Source: Pseudogracilibacillus sp037072025
Lineage (GTDB): Bacteria; Bacillota; Bacilli; Bacillales; Amphibacillaceae
Assembly (NCBI RefSeq): GCF_037072025.1
Contig: NZ_JAXHDD010000002.1
Span: forward strand, 1-64,000
Direction: 5' to 3'
Length of the DNA stretch: 64,000 nucleotides
The notes under the pieces are model-generated. The model was not told where the DNA came from. It did not search any database and saw nothing but the letters and a program-made list of their open reading frames with translations. This document shows, piece by piece, positions 1 to 7,091 of the stretch (within the stretch, counting starts at the first letter, position 1; every line of letters starts with the position of its first letter). A program made the translations under genes and the position numbers.

Positions 1-103
1 GTTGGTATGCATCGTTATTGAATTGTAGATTAGGGATAATCAAAAGTATCCATCCCATAAAAAAGATTATTGTTTTTAAAATTGTTCCTTTTAGCTTTTT
101 CAT
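1..103 (-). CDS. Partial membrane or secreted protein (N-terminus only)
   Basis: An ATG at 103..101 opens 34 codons that run off the left edge of the window. The product starts MKKLKGTILKT and has a hydrophobic stretch at about residues 9-24 with a basic N-terminus, so it looks like a signal peptide or membrane anchor. A GAAGGAA ribosome site precedes the ATG. The family cannot be recognised from so little sequence. Confidence 0.4.
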   Translation of the reverse strand, partial: MKKLKGTILKTIIFFMGWILLIIPNLQFNNDAYQ

Positions 104-220
104 TTTTTGTTCCTTCATCCTAATCAAAATAAACTGTTCAACAAAATGGTCCGTATGTAACGATAGGGACGGAATCGCGCCCGTTAGTTGAACTATTTCT
201 TTACTCTTTCTAATCACCAG

Positions 221-664
221 TTACAATAAATCCTTATTTTTATTATAGGAACGTTTTAAGGAAATCAAGCTGGCAAAAAACCAAATTATACTAGCGCTAA
301 GTGTTAATAATATAAGCTTTAACCATTTATCAGAGCCTTCTAATAATAAATACACTGATATGAGAATCACAAAGAAACCAATTACTCTGATAGCTATAAC
401 TTTTAATTCCTTTCTATATGCTTTATCTGTTGTCACATCAGTATATTCAATTCCAGAAACTACATATCTTCCTGTGATATAAATAAGGAAAATTAATATG
501 GATATTAATAAGGCGTTAACGACTGATATATCAAAGTAATGATTATATATAATCATTCCAATCAATGAAAGTAGGAGAATCACCGCACTCTCTGAAAAAA
601 AGTACAACATCATTTTCTCCCTATATTCATCATCAGGCAGAAAAAACGACATCCAAGATTTCAT
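221..664 (-). CDS. Four-helix membrane protein, partner of XRE regulator
   Basis: This 147-residue protein has four predicted membrane segments in two pairs (about residues 26-44, 48-68, 91-109 and 115-132), with a charged loop between them. The start is set by GGGAGG ahead of the ATG, inside the end of the upstream regulator gene, from which it is separated by only 2 bp. The pair 'small XRE regulator plus short membrane protein' is common in Bacillaceae and Lactobacillales; the membrane partner is often annotated as a DUF3278-like or similar family, a family assignment I cannot prove here. No catalytic motif is visible. A role in sensing or in holding the regulator at the membrane is inference from context only. 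Confidence 0.6.
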   Translation of the reverse strand: MKSWMSFFLPDDEYREKMMLYFFSESAVILLLSLIGMIIYNHYFDISVVNALLISILIFLIYITGRYVVSGIEYTDVTTDKAYRKELKVIAIRVIGFFVILISVYLLLEGSDKWLKLILLTLSASIIWFFASLISLKRSYNKNKDLL

Positions 665-666
665 TA

Positions 667-861
667 TTATTCAACCTCCCAAAATAAGTCATCCAAAGTT
701 TTGTTAAGTGCCTTTGCAATTGCTACGCATAACTGGAGACTCGGGTTGTAATTTCCCTTTTCAATTAACCCGATCGTCTGTCGTGTCACTCCTGTTCTCG
801 AAGCTAATTGTTCTTGCTTGAGGGAAGCTTTAATACGAGCAATCTTCACATTATTTTTCAT
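667..861 (-). CDS. Small XRE-family transcriptional regulator
   Basis: At 64 residues this is a single helix-turn-helix domain and nothing else. It reads as a canonical XRE fold: a QEQLASRTGV recognition segment, then TRQTIGLIEKGNYNPSL and a C-terminal LDDLFWEVE helix, as in the YozG-like subgroup of short repressors. It is the first gene of a two-gene operon with the membrane protein at 221..664. The AT-rich region just upstream (about 880-920) holds repeated GCAATAT-type half sites overlapping the likely promoter, consistent with autoregulation, which is inference. Confidence 0.85.
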   Translation of the reverse strand: MKNNVKIARIKASLKQEQLASRTGVTRQTIGLIEKGNYNPSLQLCVAIAKALNKTLDDLFWEVE

Positions 862-938
862 AATCTCACCTACGCTCTAAGCAATATATATTTAACATAT
901 GCAATATTTATATTACATCATTTATAAAAAAAGTCAAA

Positions 939-968
939 TTAAAAAGAGGCTTTTCAAAAACCTCTTTA
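939..968 (-). terminator. Rho-independent terminator behind the first comQ relic
   Basis: A 7-bp stem AAAGAGG/CCTCTTT is followed on the minus strand by a T run. It ends transcription coming from the comQ-like relic at 1005..1499. Confidence 0.6.
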
Positions 969-1004
969 TTAAGCAATCTGGCCCAATTCATAAAGATTAC
1001 TGTT

Positions 1005-1499
1005 TTACTGAATCCACAATATTTTTTGCATCCACCAAGGATCATTTTTGATAAAACCATTTTTCATATCTAAAACATCATTTTTTATTTGAGAAATGAC
1101 CCCCAAATAGTTGGAGTACTCCTTAATACCATTACTAAGATTTCCATCCACTTTACCAGCACCTACTAATCATGCAAGTCGTATTAAGGATCCCGACTTC
1201 ATATAGCACATTTGAATATAATCATCTTCGCTTATGATTTCATTTTTTAAATCAATTTGTTGTCCATTTAATGACTGCAGCATAAGCTCTTTAATTTTTT
1301 GTTTAATCCACAGTGTTTCATTGATGCCTGCTATGCCATCCGTTTCTTGCAGGCAAATGATTAACATTCCGACAACAATATTTAAATTAAATGCATCATC
1401 AACATTGCTCCATGGAACATCTTTTGCATCTAGGTCTTGAATATCGTCTAGTATATCGGATGCAAGTATAATTAATTCGACAATAGTCATCGCTTTCAT
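1005..1499 (-). pseudogene. ComQ-like isoprenyl transferase relic A
   Basis: The frame starts KAMTIVELIILASDILDDIQD, which carries the first aspartate-rich motif of polyprenyl synthase-type ComQ proteins. It continues through LNGQQIDL and a KSGSLIRLA block, all in the order found in B. subtilis ComQ, the enzyme that prenylates the ComX pheromone. A TGA at 1170..1172 interrupts the frame. Beyond it 54 more in-frame codons stay ComQ-like (VGAGKVDGNLS, QIKNDVLDMKN), then end at a TAA. The N-terminal region (roughly the first 40-60 residues of the family) is absent. I call it a pseudogene with an internal stop, 5' deletion and C-terminal truncation. No comX-like peptide gene is visible downstream. 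Confidence 0.65.
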
Positions 1500-1740
1500 T
1501 TTATATTAGCATAAATTTTAGTATAATCTCATTTTTTTACAATTTTATTATACTTATGTAAAAGCATCTTTTAAGAAATTAGTTATTTTATAACTGTGCC
1601 ACCAGAAGTGGTTGAATTTCTTTAGACAATTTAGTAATATTATCCTGTTAACTTTACAGGGTTTAAAGGTATTGATGCCAACCCAATTGTTGTTGCAAGT
1701 TTTTCAGTTGAAAATGTAAAAAATTAATAGAGTACTATGC

Positions 1741-1811
1741 TTTTTAGGGAAATCCCTAAAAACAATTTAGTGTTTTTTTACGGTAAATACTTATAAAAAT
1801 AATGTTATGAT
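1741..1811 (+). promoter_or_regulatory. Leader A: palindrome, TTTACGG box and -10 element
   Basis: A perfect 22-bp palindrome of CCCTAAAAA-type arms lies at 1741..1762. It is followed by TTTACGG at 1777..1783 and a TATGAT -10 element at 1806..1811. The same layout, with the same 29-bp box-to-(-10) distance, recurs at 3850..3917 in front of the YcaO stub. The two leaders are therefore paralogous. TTTACGG resembles a ComA half site (TTGCGG), but that link is speculative. It most likely drives the secreted protein gene at 1966. Confidence 0.5.
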
Positions 1812-1965
1812 TTAATTATGGTCGATCGACAATTTTTTTTATATAAGGAGGGAATAGATCCGCAAAGTAGCATTTGAAGTTTTATTAAATGGTAACTTGT
1901 TTAGTAATAATTTCATAGTTTGAATTTACAGTTTTATAATAAAAAGATGAAAGGAAGAGTTTTTA

Positions 1966-2385
1966 ATGAAAAATAAGTTGTTTTCGATTTGTTTAGTTGT
2001 AATATTTTCTGTAATGGTTGCGACACCAGTCCTAGCAGCCTCTAACTCATATTCATTTACAATGGCACACAGAGTGGTTGACGGTGGTAAAAATGGACAG
2101 TTCATGAGATTGAGTAAAGGTAGCGCTAGTATCTCAGGTTCTCACTATCAAAGTTTAGCTCAATCTGGAGCAACGGGTCCAAATTCAGTTCGCTATACAT
2201 TGTATAATAAAACTTCAGGGAATAGTTTTGGTACAGTTACATCAACACCAACTACTGATGGAAAAAGGAAGAGTTTTTCGGGTTCATATAGTGGTTTGGG
2301 TGGAGGAACTAAATATTATTTATTGATCTGGAAAACATATGAGGATGGAAGGACAATAAAAGGAAGTGGAACAGTATCAAATTAG
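1966..2385 (+). CDS. Secreted Gly/Ser-rich protein of unknown function
   Basis: The 139-residue product has a clear Sec signal peptide: basic MKNK start, hydrophobic core to about residue 22, and an ALAA-type cleavage site near residues 23-26. The mature part of about 113 residues is rich in Gly, Ser and Thr with alternating beta-type hydrophobics (SVRYTLYNK, TKYYLLIWK), which suggests a small beta-sandwich. No cysteines or catalytic motif are visible. GGAAG precedes the ATG. It is followed after 13 bp by a VanZ-like gene, so the two are probably co-transcribed from leader A. A bacteriocin-like protein with its membrane partner is one possibility; I do not recognise the family. Confidence 0.7.
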   Translation: MKNKLFSICLVVIFSVMVATPVLAASNSYSFTMAHRVVDGGKNGQFMRLSKGSASISGSHYQSLAQSGATGPNSVRYTLYNKTSGNSFGTVTSTPTTDGKRKSFSGSYSGLGGGTKYYLLIWKTYEDGRTIKGSGTVSN

Positions 2386-2398
2386 GAGATTATAGATA

Positions 2399-2986
2399 AT
2401 GGTTATTTTCTTTTCAGGGATTTTCTTATATATTTTTCTAGTTATATATGCGATATTTATCATTTACTTTAGATACTTTAAACAAAGGAATGTAGCATAT
2501 CTTTTATTTTTCACTATTTTTTATATTTATATTTACTATTTAATAGATTTAACACAGTTTCCAATATATATTGACGATGAACAAAGAGAAATGTTTGGAG
2601 GTCAAAATGTTTGGAAGGAAATGAACTTAATTCCGTTTAAATACGGTATATCAATTGCCAATTTTTATAATATTATCATGACAATTCCTCTAGGGTTTGG
2701 AATTCCTTTTTTAATGAAGACTGATGTAAAGAAAATTTTTCTAATTGGGTTAGTTACAACAATTACTATTGAGTCATTTCAATTATTAACCGCATTATAT
2801 GCTGGATACACTTTTAGGGTTGTTGATATTAATGATATTATTTTAAATACCTTTGGCGCTTTAATTGGTTACCTATTATTTTTTAAGCTTTTTAAATTTA
2901 TTTATAACTATCTTATCAATAAATTCAAGGTTGATGATGATAAAGGAGTGGTGCTAAAGCATATATCTTCCTATGTAAACCAATAA
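2399..2986 (+). CDS. VanZ-like membrane protein
   Basis: The 195-residue protein is very hydrophobic, with membrane segments at about residues 3-22, 31-50, 90-104, 112-130 and 145-165. The segment RVVDINDIILNTFGALIGYLL near residues 140-160 is the hallmark of the VanZ-like family, whose founder gives low-level teicoplanin resistance and whose other members are of unknown function. A GGAG site lies in the 13-bp gap after the secreted-protein gene. The pairing suggests a membrane partner or immunity-type function for the secreted protein, which is inference. Confidence 0.75.
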   Translation: MVIFFSGIFLYIFLVIYAIFIIYFRYFKQRNVAYLLFFTIFYIYIYYLIDLTQFPIYIDDEQREMFGGQNVWKEMNLIPFKYGISIANFYNIIMTIPLGFGIPFLMKTDVKKIFLIGLVTTITIESFQLLTALYAGYTFRVVDINDIILNTFGALIGYLLFFKLFKFIYNYLINKFKVDDDKGVVLKHISSYVNQ

Positions 2987-3007
2987 CCCAACTTTCGGAT
3001 AAAGGAT

Positions 3008-3050
3008 GAGAAATCTCGCAATCTCGTTATGACGGGATTTCTCTTTTTTA
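3008..3050 (+). terminator. Terminator of the secreted protein/VanZ unit
   Basis: Arms GAGAAATC and GATTTCTC flank a loop of about 20 bases and are followed by a run of T residues. It lies 20 bp after the VanZ-like gene. Confidence 0.7.
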
Positions 3051-3333
3051 TTTGGCCACTACAATCTTTTCCTCACAATTCTATATTCCCTTTTTAACGG
3101 ATCTCTCACTCACACCAAATTTTTCGTAAATTTTGTTTTAAGATATTTTGGTATCCTAGAAACCTTGATGTGATAGACTAGATCATCATGAGAAAATAGA
3201 CTCGTCAAAATTTAACAAACTGGATTGTAATTGAAACGAGCAATTAAAAGTTAACCACAAAGAAGGTATAGCAGTTATATACAATGCTAACGAAAAATAG
3301 AGTCAGCATTTAAGTCATTAAAATCAGATTTGG
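3051..3333. other. Gene-free stretch
   Basis: I see no convincing reading frame, RNA or regulatory signal here. It separates the first module (VanZ unit) from the second comQ relic. Confidence 0.5.
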
Positions 3334-3614
3334 TTATAAGATGATAAGACTCGTTTGTAGTAAATCTTTATCTTGAATATCATCAAGTGTATCCGATGCA
3401 AGAATAACTAATTCAACAATAATCATCGCCTTTATTTTATAACATATTTATTTTCTCTAAATATATCAAAATGAACTTCAGTTAGTTTAGCAAAAATAAT
3501 GGACTGATTAAACTTAAATTCTATATACCGTTTCGTATCAGCCAGTAAACTTTTTTCCAAAAACCCTTTATCGATTAATTTTTTTGCCATATTAATTAGT
3601 TTCTCTCTAGGCAT
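3334..3614 (-). pseudogene. ComQ-like isoprenyl transferase relic B (frameshifted)
   Basis: The first 60 codons (from the ATG at 3614) match the N-terminal part of ComQ proteins, including an FAKLTEVHFDIF segment that aligns with FAESTILHYVVF of B. subtilis ComQ. The frame then stops, and a one-step frameshift at about 3430 resumes as KAMIIVELVILASDTLDDIQDKD, the aspartate-rich motif, before a TAA at 3334..3336. About two thirds of the gene is gone. The 40 bp upstream of the ATG match those upstream of relic A, so the two relics come from one duplicated unit but lost different parts. Confidence 0.6.
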
Positions 3615-3849
3615 TTAGAAACCTAACATAAACCATAAGGTAATCTCATTTTTTTACAATTTTATTATATTTATGTATTGCTTTTTGAGAATGGAAAGGT
3701 TTATAACTGAGATATCATCTATGGGAATTGATCTTCATAAGTTACTTATAATTTTAGGATGACAGTTTCTAACGGTTTATACTAGGAAACTTGATGCTCA
3801 ATACCCACCAATTATATAGACTATTTTACCTGTAGTTATTTAGTAATTT

Positions 3850-3917
3850 CCCTAAATTATAGCTATATAATTTAGGGGGTTTTTTACGGAAAATACGGTT
3901 GAAAATAAGGGTATGAT
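3850..3917 (+). promoter_or_regulatory. Leader B: palindrome, TTTACGG box and -10 element
   Basis: An 11-bp inverted repeat (arms CCCTAAATTAT and ATAATTTAGGG) occupies 3850..3877. TTTACGG follows at 3883..3889 and TATGAT at 3912..3917. The box-to-(-10) distance is 29 bp, as in leader A. The palindrome plus T run could act as a terminator for incoming transcripts or as an operator. The conserved spacing argues for a shared activator. Confidence 0.5.
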
Positions 3918-3974
3918 TTATATATTAAGTCAAAACAGATAGTAATATGTAAAGAAATAAAAAGGATGGTGATA

Positions 3975-4274
3975 GTGTTGATAGATAATCTATACCAACC
4001 GATTGGCGGATTGATGACTCATCCTGATAAACTCTCTCAAGCTCCGGGAGATCCGGAATATAACATCTATAGTGCCCGGTTAGGAGATTTAAATAATGTT
4101 AACTTGTTTAAGGGAAGGAATTTTGACTTCCCAATGCATATGGACGGAGCAGGTGGTGATATAGATGCCGATGCGGCTCAATTAAAAGCCAAGGCAGAAA
4201 CACTAGAAAGATATTGTTCTTGTGTTTATCAGAATGATCAATTCATATACGCTACTGCTAATGACGTATACTAA
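3975..4274 (+). pseudogene. N-terminal stub of a YcaO-domain protein
   Basis: The reading frame encodes about 100 residues that match only the beginning of the YcaO cyclodehydratase/thioamidation family: an LYQPIGGLM opening, a GAGGDIDADAAQLKAKAETLERYC segment (the GxGxD...A..KAxAExxERY signature) and then a stop after NDVY. Complete YcaO proteins are several hundred residues and carry the ATP-binding residues further on. This copy therefore cannot be catalytic. I prefer the GTG at 3975 because AAGGA lies 8 bp upstream; an ATG at 3966 is possible. YcaO enzymes form azoline rings in TOMM peptides such as plantazolicin or microcin B17. With the ABC exporter that follows, this looks like the residue of a TOMM-type cluster; no precursor peptide is visible. 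Confidence 0.55.
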
Positions 4275-4457
4275 TAAAACATCCATTATTTTCAATTTAT
4301 TGCAGGAATAATGCGGATTATATAGAACTATATATATAGATTAGCCTTTTTCTGAGAAGTGCTTTCTGGTTTACTTACATTGTTCAAACGTTATGATTGA
4401 TGCTATTCAATTAATGTAATGATGCAATGAAGATAACACTCACAAGGAGGAATTTGT

Positions 4458-5216
4458 TTGTTTGGACAAGATGAACCAATACTAGACGAATATTGCGTTG
4501 AAATAAATGGATTGAGTAAATCATATGGTAATCAACTCGTATTAAATAATGTGAATATGAAATTGGGAAGCGGTGGTATTTATGGAATACTGGGAAGAAA
4601 TGGAGTAGGAAAAACAACTTTACTTGAATGTATGATTGACTTGAGACCGTATAAAAAAGGTGAGGTTAACATCCTAGGCGAAAGTAATATTCAAAAGGTA
4701 AAGAATAAAATTGGCATTCAACCACAGGAAGCAAATTTATTTCCGAGACAAACGGTAATGGAGATACTCCAGCTGTTTGGTAGTTTCTATCAAGACTCTA
4801 TAAATATTGTTGAATTAATGGATATGTTAGAAATGGACAAAATCAAAAACAAAAAGGTAAAGGATCTATCTGTCGGCCAAAGACAGCGATTACTCGTATC
4901 TGTTGCGCTTGTTGGTAACCCTGATTTCATTATTTTGGATGAGCCTACTAGTGGTCTTGATCCACAAATTCGCCATTTAATTTGGGATTGTTTACAAAGA
5001 ATGAAAGAAAAGGGTAAGACGATTTTATTGTCTACACACTATATGGAAGAAGCAGAAAAAATCTGTGATATGCTATACATTTTACATGATACAAGTATTG
5101 TTGCAGAGGGTTCTCCAAAAAGTATCATTCAACAACATAGGAAAACATATTCAGACCGGCTGGAGGATGTTTTCATTCATATTACCGGAAAAAATATTAG
5201 AGGGGAGATAGACTAA
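4458..5216 (+). CDS. ABC exporter ATP-binding protein
   Basis: The 252-residue protein is a single nucleotide-binding domain: Walker A GRNGVGKT near residues 49-56, Q-loop region IGIQPQEANLFP, ABC signature LSVGQRQR, Walker B FIILDEPTSGLD and an H-loop STHYMEEAE. It belongs to the DrrA/CcmA group that pairs with ABC-2 type permeases. The start is TTG with AAGGAGG upstream. The permease gene begins immediately after the stop codon. Being next to a YcaO stub suggests an exporter or self-protection pump for a modified peptide, which is inference from context; the ATPase itself is intact. Confidence 0.9.
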   Translation: MFGQDEPILDEYCVEINGLSKSYGNQLVLNNVNMKLGSGGIYGILGRNGVGKTTLLECMIDLRPYKKGEVNILGESNIQKVKNKIGIQPQEANLFPRQTVMEILQLFGSFYQDSINIVELMDMLEMDKIKNKKVKDLSVGQRQRLLVSVALVGNPDFIILDEPTSGLDPQIRHLIWDCLQRMKEKGKTILLSTHYMEEAEKICDMLYILHDTSIVAEGSPKSIIQQHRKTYSDRLEDVFIHITGKNIRGEID

Positions 5217-5978
5217 ATGCAACATCAAAAAAGTTCATTCTCTCTAATGATTAAGACCGGCTTAACCGAAATTCAAAGAGATGCAAGAACGTTCTTTTTT
5301 ACGTTATTATTCCCTTTCTTTTTTTTGGGAATGTTCGCCGCAATGAATTTTGCTATTCCCCCAACGGAGGATATGGGGCTTTCATTTTTAGAGTACCTTT
5401 TTCCGGGAATCCTTGTTTTTGCCTTAGTTTCCATTGGAATATCAGGAACCACCGTACCAATCGTAGAAATGAGGTCAAAAGGAATATTAAAAACACTTAA
5501 AATGACACCCCTTAAGCCAGAAAGCTTTATTTTATCGCAAATTGTTGTTCGATTTATATTATCTTTCTTCCAAATAAGTATTTTTACCATACTTGGATTT
5601 ATTTTAGGCTATATTGAATTGGGAAATATTATTCCTTTTATACTCATATCCTTGCTTGGAATGATGATGATATTGATTTTCGGATTCTTTTTCGCCAATT
5701 TCTTTAACAATATAGAAGTAGCGTCGGGGTTGTTGAATGCACTTGTAGTTCCGTTGCTGATGGTCAGTGGTACATTGCTTCCAATATATATTTATATTTT
5801 GCCTGATGTTGTACAGAAATTCATATACATTGTTCCATTTACCTATTTAACTGATCTATACCACAGCAGTCTCTTTGGTAAGGAAGGAGAATTTTCGAAT
5901 TTCATAAATATAGGGGTTATCCTATCTATCAGTTTGGTGTTCTTTTATCTTACGAAAAAAACTTTTAAATGGACATAA
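5217..5978 (+). CDS. ABC-2 type permease
   Basis: The 253-residue protein has six predicted membrane helices (about residues 23-43, 58-80, 105-130, 137-160, 170-190 and 228-248) and fits the ABC-2 membrane family that works with the ATPase encoded just upstream, without intergenic space. The pattern LEYLFPGILVFALVSIGISG followed by a K-rich KTLKMTPLKPESFILSQ linker is typical of DrrB-like exporters. Substrate is unknown. GGGGAG before the ATG lies within the end of the ATPase gene, which favours translational coupling. Confidence 0.88.
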   Translation: MQHQKSSFSLMIKTGLTEIQRDARTFFFTLLFPFFFLGMFAAMNFAIPPTEDMGLSFLEYLFPGILVFALVSIGISGTTVPIVEMRSKGILKTLKMTPLKPESFILSQIVVRFILSFFQISIFTILGFILGYIELGNIIPFILISLLGMMMILIFGFFFANFFNNIEVASGLLNALVVPLLMVSGTLLPIYIYILPDVVQKFIYIVPFTYLTDLYHSSLFGKEGEFSNFINIGVILSISLVFFYLTKKTFKWT

Positions 5979-6004
5979 TTAAAAAATGGGGTGAGGTGTA
6001 ATGA

Positions 6005-6190
6005 ATGGCTTCTGAAACATGTGAAGTATGTGGAAATGATAACTTTCTAAAAGGAAAAATGGGGAATGGATTTACCAATGTGACGTCGATAAACAAGTTA
6101 ACGGGAAGTTCCCCAATCATTTTTACTTTTTGTAGTGAATGCGGTGAAATATCCTCCATGAAAATAGAACATCCTCAAAAATTTCGTTAG
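6005..6190 (+). CDS. Small zinc-ribbon protein
   Basis: The 61-residue protein has two Cys pairs, CEVC near residues 6-9 and CSEC near residues 43-46, which is a minimal zinc ribbon. Such proteins are often annotated loosely as TFIIIB-like in Bacillus, without known function. It lies 26 bp after the ABC-2 permease in the same direction with AGGTG upstream of the ATG, so it probably belongs to the exporter operon. Confidence 0.65.
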   Translation: MASETCEVCGNDNFLKGKMGNGFTNVTSINKLTGSSPIIFTFCSECGEISSMKIEHPQKFR

Positions 6191-6388
6191 GGTAATGGGC
6201 GGTTGCCCACCTACCTTAAGGAATGCGGGTAGTAAAAGGTTGTTAGGTTTGCTACATCAAAAGTGAAAACAATGACTCAAACGATGACAACCCCAAAGGA
6301 CATGATGAAAATAATCAAAAATGAGATAAAATAGATGGGCATGAATATTCGTTTTACTCCTAACGGTACTCCTGGCATTTGCTCTTCC

Positions 6389-6770
6389 TTATGTCACTCG
6401 GGCTCGCTCAAGCAGTATGAATGAAACTGCAAATGCTACCAACGCAAAACCAGCCGTTAGAAAACTTGGCTTATTGCCAAGCCCTGGCGAAAGCCTTAGT
6501 TGCACTTATGCAGTAGGAAAGTTTTATACTTTCTTATCTGCCAAAGAAAAATGGTATCCTCGTTCCAATACTGGCTAAAAACCCACCTGCTCCCGGACCA
6601 AGAATAAATCCAGTTGAAATAGCTACTGACATGTAGCCAAATGCTTTCGAAGGGTATGCTATGGTGGTAATATCCGCAATATATGCCGTAACTGCTGGCA
6701 TGATAAATGCTGCACTGCATACGAGAAATAAACAGCACGGTGACATTCTGTTAGAAACGCTTCTCTACTT
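6389..6770 (-). pseudogene. MFS transporter relic broken by an 84-bp repeat
   Basis: The upper part reads FIMPAVTAYIADITT, GYMSVAISTGFILGPGAGGFLA and IPFFFG, the middle of a drug/sugar-efflux MFS protein (NorA/TetA-like). The frame is then cut by the repeat at 6458..6541 and resumes on the other side as TAGFALVAFAVSFILLE. Both ends of the gene are missing. Only about 90 residues of a 400-residue family survive. Confidence 0.7.
6458..6541 (+). repeat. 84-bp structured repeat, copy 1
   Basis: Starts TAGAAAACTTGGC and ends CTTATCTGC. It can fold into three hairpins: CTTGGC/GCCAAG, GGC-GAAA-GCC, and a long GCAGTAGGAAAGT/ACTTTCTTATCTGC stem. Near-identical copies of exactly 84 bp lie at 12864..12947 and 38252..38335. 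This one sits inside the MFS relic, showing that the element moves. Confidence 0.85.
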
Positions 6771-7060
6771 CACAATTGTACCCAATATCCGATAGTATTA
6801 TTTTATCCCAAAAAATAGACCACCTGAATCCATCAGATAATCTGCTAAAGTCCAGTATCTTTTTAATCATCACGTTACTCATTTACTATCCCAACGCCAT
6901 CGGAAAGTATTGGTAGACGGGTCGCAATGCTCCGCACCCGAAAAGCAACCTTTTCTGAGACCAGAATTCCTATTTTACATGAATATTCCAAGTTACGGCA
7001 AGGTTAAGCAACTTTTGTTTGTGTCAAGTTCTCTATTATTATTTCTGATCTGCCCAAAAA
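6771..7060. other. Gene-free stretch
   Basis: No supported gene, RNA or repeat was found between the MFS relic and the serS terminator. Confidence 0.5.
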
Positions 7061-7061
7061 G

Positions 7062-7091
7062 AAAAAAAGACCGACATTTTTGTGTCGATCT
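7062..7091 (-). terminator. serS terminator
   Basis: Arms AGATCGACA/TGTCGGTCT on the minus strand are followed by a T run. The hairpin overlaps the serS stop codon by two bases. Confidence 0.8.

Noticed and set aside
3241..3300. Short frame VNHKEGIAVIYNANEK as a possible gene
   Set aside because: Sixteen residues without start signal or homology; treated as non-coding.
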